From the IMG/VR virus record IMGVR_UViG_3300048009_000065, positions 1 through 30,045 of that record: 30,045 bases of DNA; one strand, written 5' to 3'. Below are positions 28,940 to 30,045 of the stretch, in pieces. The notes beneath the pieces are model-generated. The model was given only the letters and a program-made list of their open reading frames with translations. It searched no databases and was not told the DNA's origin. Positions within the stretch are counted from its first letter, which is position 1, and every line of letters begins with the position of its first letter. The stretch is from a virus. The position numbers were made by a program, and so were the translations under genes.

Positions 28940-28970
28940 TTGTGAGATATAAACATTGTACTTATATTTG
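28940..28970 (+). promoter_or_regulatory. Bacteroidetes-type promoter (TTG ... TATATTTG), likely early promoter
   Basis: TTG at 28940-28942, 20 bases, TATATTTG at 28963-28970; near copy of the promoter at 9801-9836. No terminator is seen between here and the replication genes once the circle is closed, so it may drive the whole early region. Confidence 0.8.
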
Positions 28971-28993
28971 TAGAAACAAAAAACAAAATAACT

Positions 28994-29395
28994 ATGAAGA
29001 CAATTAAAATTAAAGATAGAGAAGACAAGGTATTATTCACCCATACTTGTGACAACAACACTATCACAATAACATTGGAGAAAGCAGTAAGTGAGGGTGC
29101 TGATTTAACAAATGCTAATTTAGAATGTGCTAATTTAGAAGGTGCTTATTTAAGAGATGCTAATTTAGAAGGTGCTTATTTAAGAGATGCTAATTTAGAA
29201 GGTGCTGATTTAAGAGGTGCTTATTTAAGAGAAGCTAATTTAGAAGGTTCTTATTTAAGAAAAGCTGATTTAGAACGTGCTAATTTAACAGGTGCTGATT
29301 TATACGGTACTTATTTAAGATATGCTAATTTAACAAATGCTGATTTAAGATATGCTGATTTAAGAGGTGCTGATTTAACAGGTGCTAATTTATAG
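28994..29395 (+). CDS. Pentapeptide-repeat protein
   Basis: 133 residues. An N-terminal 35-residue segment (MKTIKIKDREDKVLFTHTCD...) is followed by 19 full A(D/N/Y)LxG-type pentapeptides (36-130) plus a final ANL, which would fold as a right-handed quadrilateral beta-helix. Such helices include DNA mimics that bind gyrase (Qnr/MfpA) and general scaffolds. The charge pattern here alternates Glu/Arg, so DNA mimicry is not certain. First gene after the strong promoter at 28940, hence probably expressed early. Exact 30-bp DNA repeats show recent internal expansion. It is shorter than Qnr (about 218 aa). Confidence 0.85.
   Translation: MKTIKIKDREDKVLFTHTCDNNTITITLEKAVSEGADLTNANLECANLEGAYLRDANLEGAYLRDANLEGADLRGAYLREANLEGSYLRKADLERANLTGADLYGTYLRYANLTNADLRYADLRGADLTGANL
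29131..29190 (+). repeat. Exact 30-bp tandem repeat in pentapeptide gene
   Basis: 29131-29160 and 29161-29190 are identical; a partial third copy continues for 16 bases. Each unit encodes two pentapeptides. Confidence 0.95.
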
Positions 29396-29447
29396 AAACT
29401 GTATTAACAAGGGTGGCGAATGATCCCCATCTAAACACTTAGAAATT

Positions 29448-29828
29448 ATGACAATATTTGTATTATCAAACGAAAGCGGAATCGTAAAGGCAACAGCTGC
29501 AATTGATGAGGCTACTATCTGGAAAGCTCAAGGCGGAACTTATAAAGAAGTTCTATTCTCAGAGGGAACTGAGCTAGTAGGTAAGCAAGAGGATGACTGT
29601 GTAGAAATCTATAACGATGATGACGAGCATATAGCAAGCGCTGAGAAATGTACTAAGACTAACCTGTGGAAAATAGGAAGTGAATTCTTCGAGGACATGA
29701 ATCTAACTGAATACTTAACAGACGACATTGAGCGAGAAATTAGAGAGATACCAGAGAGCGAACCATGCAACGAGGACATGGAATTCGACTCAATGAGAGA
29801 TTACGAACGATTACACAAATACTCATAG
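29448..29828 (+). CDS. Hypothetical acidic protein, 126 aa
   Basis: Complete version of the gene fragment at 1-174. 126 residues, strongly acidic; the N-terminal part (MTIFVLSNESGIVKATAAID) is predicted alpha/beta, and the tail EPCNEDMEFDSMRDYERLHKY is the part best conserved with the other allele. No family recognised. It lies 52 bases after the pentapeptide gene and 2 bases before the 64-residue gene, so all are probably one early transcript. A host-takeover or DNA-mimic role would suit an acidic early protein, but this is speculation. Confidence 0.65.
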   Translation: MTIFVLSNESGIVKATAAIDEATIWKAQGGTYKEVLFSEGTELVGKQEDDCVEIYNDDDEHIASAEKCTKTNLWKIGSEFFEDMNLTEYLTDDIEREIREIPESEPCNEDMEFDSMRDYERLHKYS

Positions 29829-29830
29829 AC

Positions 29831-30025
29831 ATGAATAACAATAAAAAGATACATGCGTTTTTTAACGCTTCTAACGACACTTCTAATATTGAGAATGTAT
29901 TTATACCAGCGAGTAGATTAAAGTCGCTTAGAATCGCTAAAACAATACAACCAGCGCAACGTGCTACATTTAACGAAGTGTTCCAAAACGTAAGAGCAGA
30001 ATTGTTAACTATAAAATCAAAATAA
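29831..30025 (+). CDS. Hypothetical protein, 64 aa (same locus as 177-371)
   Basis: Differs from the 177-371 copy at five bases and four residues, all before 29918; the remainder is identical. The start is taken at ATG 29831, 2 bases after the previous stop, to match the other copy, rather than the longer in-frame start at 29765, which would run inside the preceding gene. Confidence 0.7.
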   Translation: MNNNKKIHAFFNASNDTSNIENVFIPASRLKSLRIAKTIQPAQRATFNEVFQNVRAELLTIKSK

Positions 30026-30045
30026 ATGAATACAAAAATCCAGAA
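29919..30045 (+). repeat. 127-bp terminal direct repeat (circularisation overlap)
   Basis: Identical to 265-391 over exactly 127 bases, ending at the last base of the window. Interpreted as the overlap left by a k=127 assembly graph on a circular or circularly permuted genome. Confidence 0.9.
30026..30045 (+). CDS. 5' end of the DnaA-domain-like gene (repeat of 372-391)
   Basis: The first 20 bases of the gene complete at 372-716, cut by the window end; not a separate gene. Confidence 0.85.

Noticed and set aside
29131-29206. CRISPR-like repeat array
   Set aside because: The 15/30-bp periodicity encodes pentapeptides without spacers.
29396-29447. Hairpin between pentapeptide gene and 29448 gene
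   Set aside because: Only a GGG/CCC pairing with a long loop and no T tract; too weak to call a terminator.
29765-29830. Longer start for the 64-residue gene
   Set aside because: It would run inside the preceding gene, and the copy at 177 clearly starts at MNNNKK.
1-30045. Temperate lifestyle (integrase, repressor, attachment site)
   Set aside because: No integrase, excisionase or CI-like repressor is recognisable; small HTH proteins alone do not show lysogeny.

Overview
The window is an essentially complete tailed-phage genome, probably a small siphovirus infecting a member of the Bacteroidetes (Flavobacteriia-like). The DNA is AT-rich and every convincing gene lies on the + strand. Genes are tightly packed, with many 1-, 4- and 8-17-base overlaps. 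Several promoters have the Bacteroidetes -7 box TAnnTTTG with an upstream TTG, and Shine-Dalgarno sequences are weak or absent. The last 127 bases (29919-30045) are identical to 265-391, and both sides continue into the same two genes. The map therefore closes on itself into a circle of about 29,654 bp. The segment 1-264 is a diverged alternative version of 29655-29918. A terminal identity of exactly 127 bases is what a k=127 assembly graph leaves at the ends of a circular molecule.

Layout. (a) 28.9-30.0 kb plus 0-0.4 kb: a pentapeptide-repeat protein and two small unknown genes behind a strong Bacteroidetes-type promoter, leading into replication. (b) 0.37-7.8 kb, early/middle: a DnaA-domain-IV-like small protein, a replication initiator-like protein with tandem repeats (candidate origin), a DnaB/Twinkle-type helicase, NinG, an ERF annealing protein, an orphan C5 DNA methyltransferase, a PD-(D/E)XK exonuclease, a DUF3127-type SSB, small unknowns and a phage sigma factor. 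(c) 8.2-17.7 kb: small and large terminase, then a chaperone-like gene with a T9 slippery run and a -1 reading-frame extension, tail/neck genes and the tape measure. (d) 17.8-23.9 kb: prohead protease, scaffold, major capsid protein, probable tail tube, portal and connector. (e) 23.9-28.8 kb: tail-fibre-like genes, small membrane proteins, GH108 endolysin, a u-spanin-like lipoprotein and a metallophosphoesterase. No integrase, repressor, tRNA, CRISPR or reverse transcriptase was seen.

How it fits together. The early block replicates and recombines the DNA and makes a sigma factor. Five intergenic sites, each just upstream of a terminase, head or tail gene block, carry an unusual two-part motif, AACAAA(A/T)-11 nt-AGTTATA or a close variant, with exactly the same spacing. 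I propose these are late promoters read by the phage sigma factor. Three small genes sit in promoter-gene or promoter-gene-terminator cassettes whose control elements are near copies of one another (moron-like). Other highlights are a possible minus-strand small RNA between the tape measure and protease genes, and a structural-gene order that differs from the usual terminase-portal-capsid-tail arrangement.
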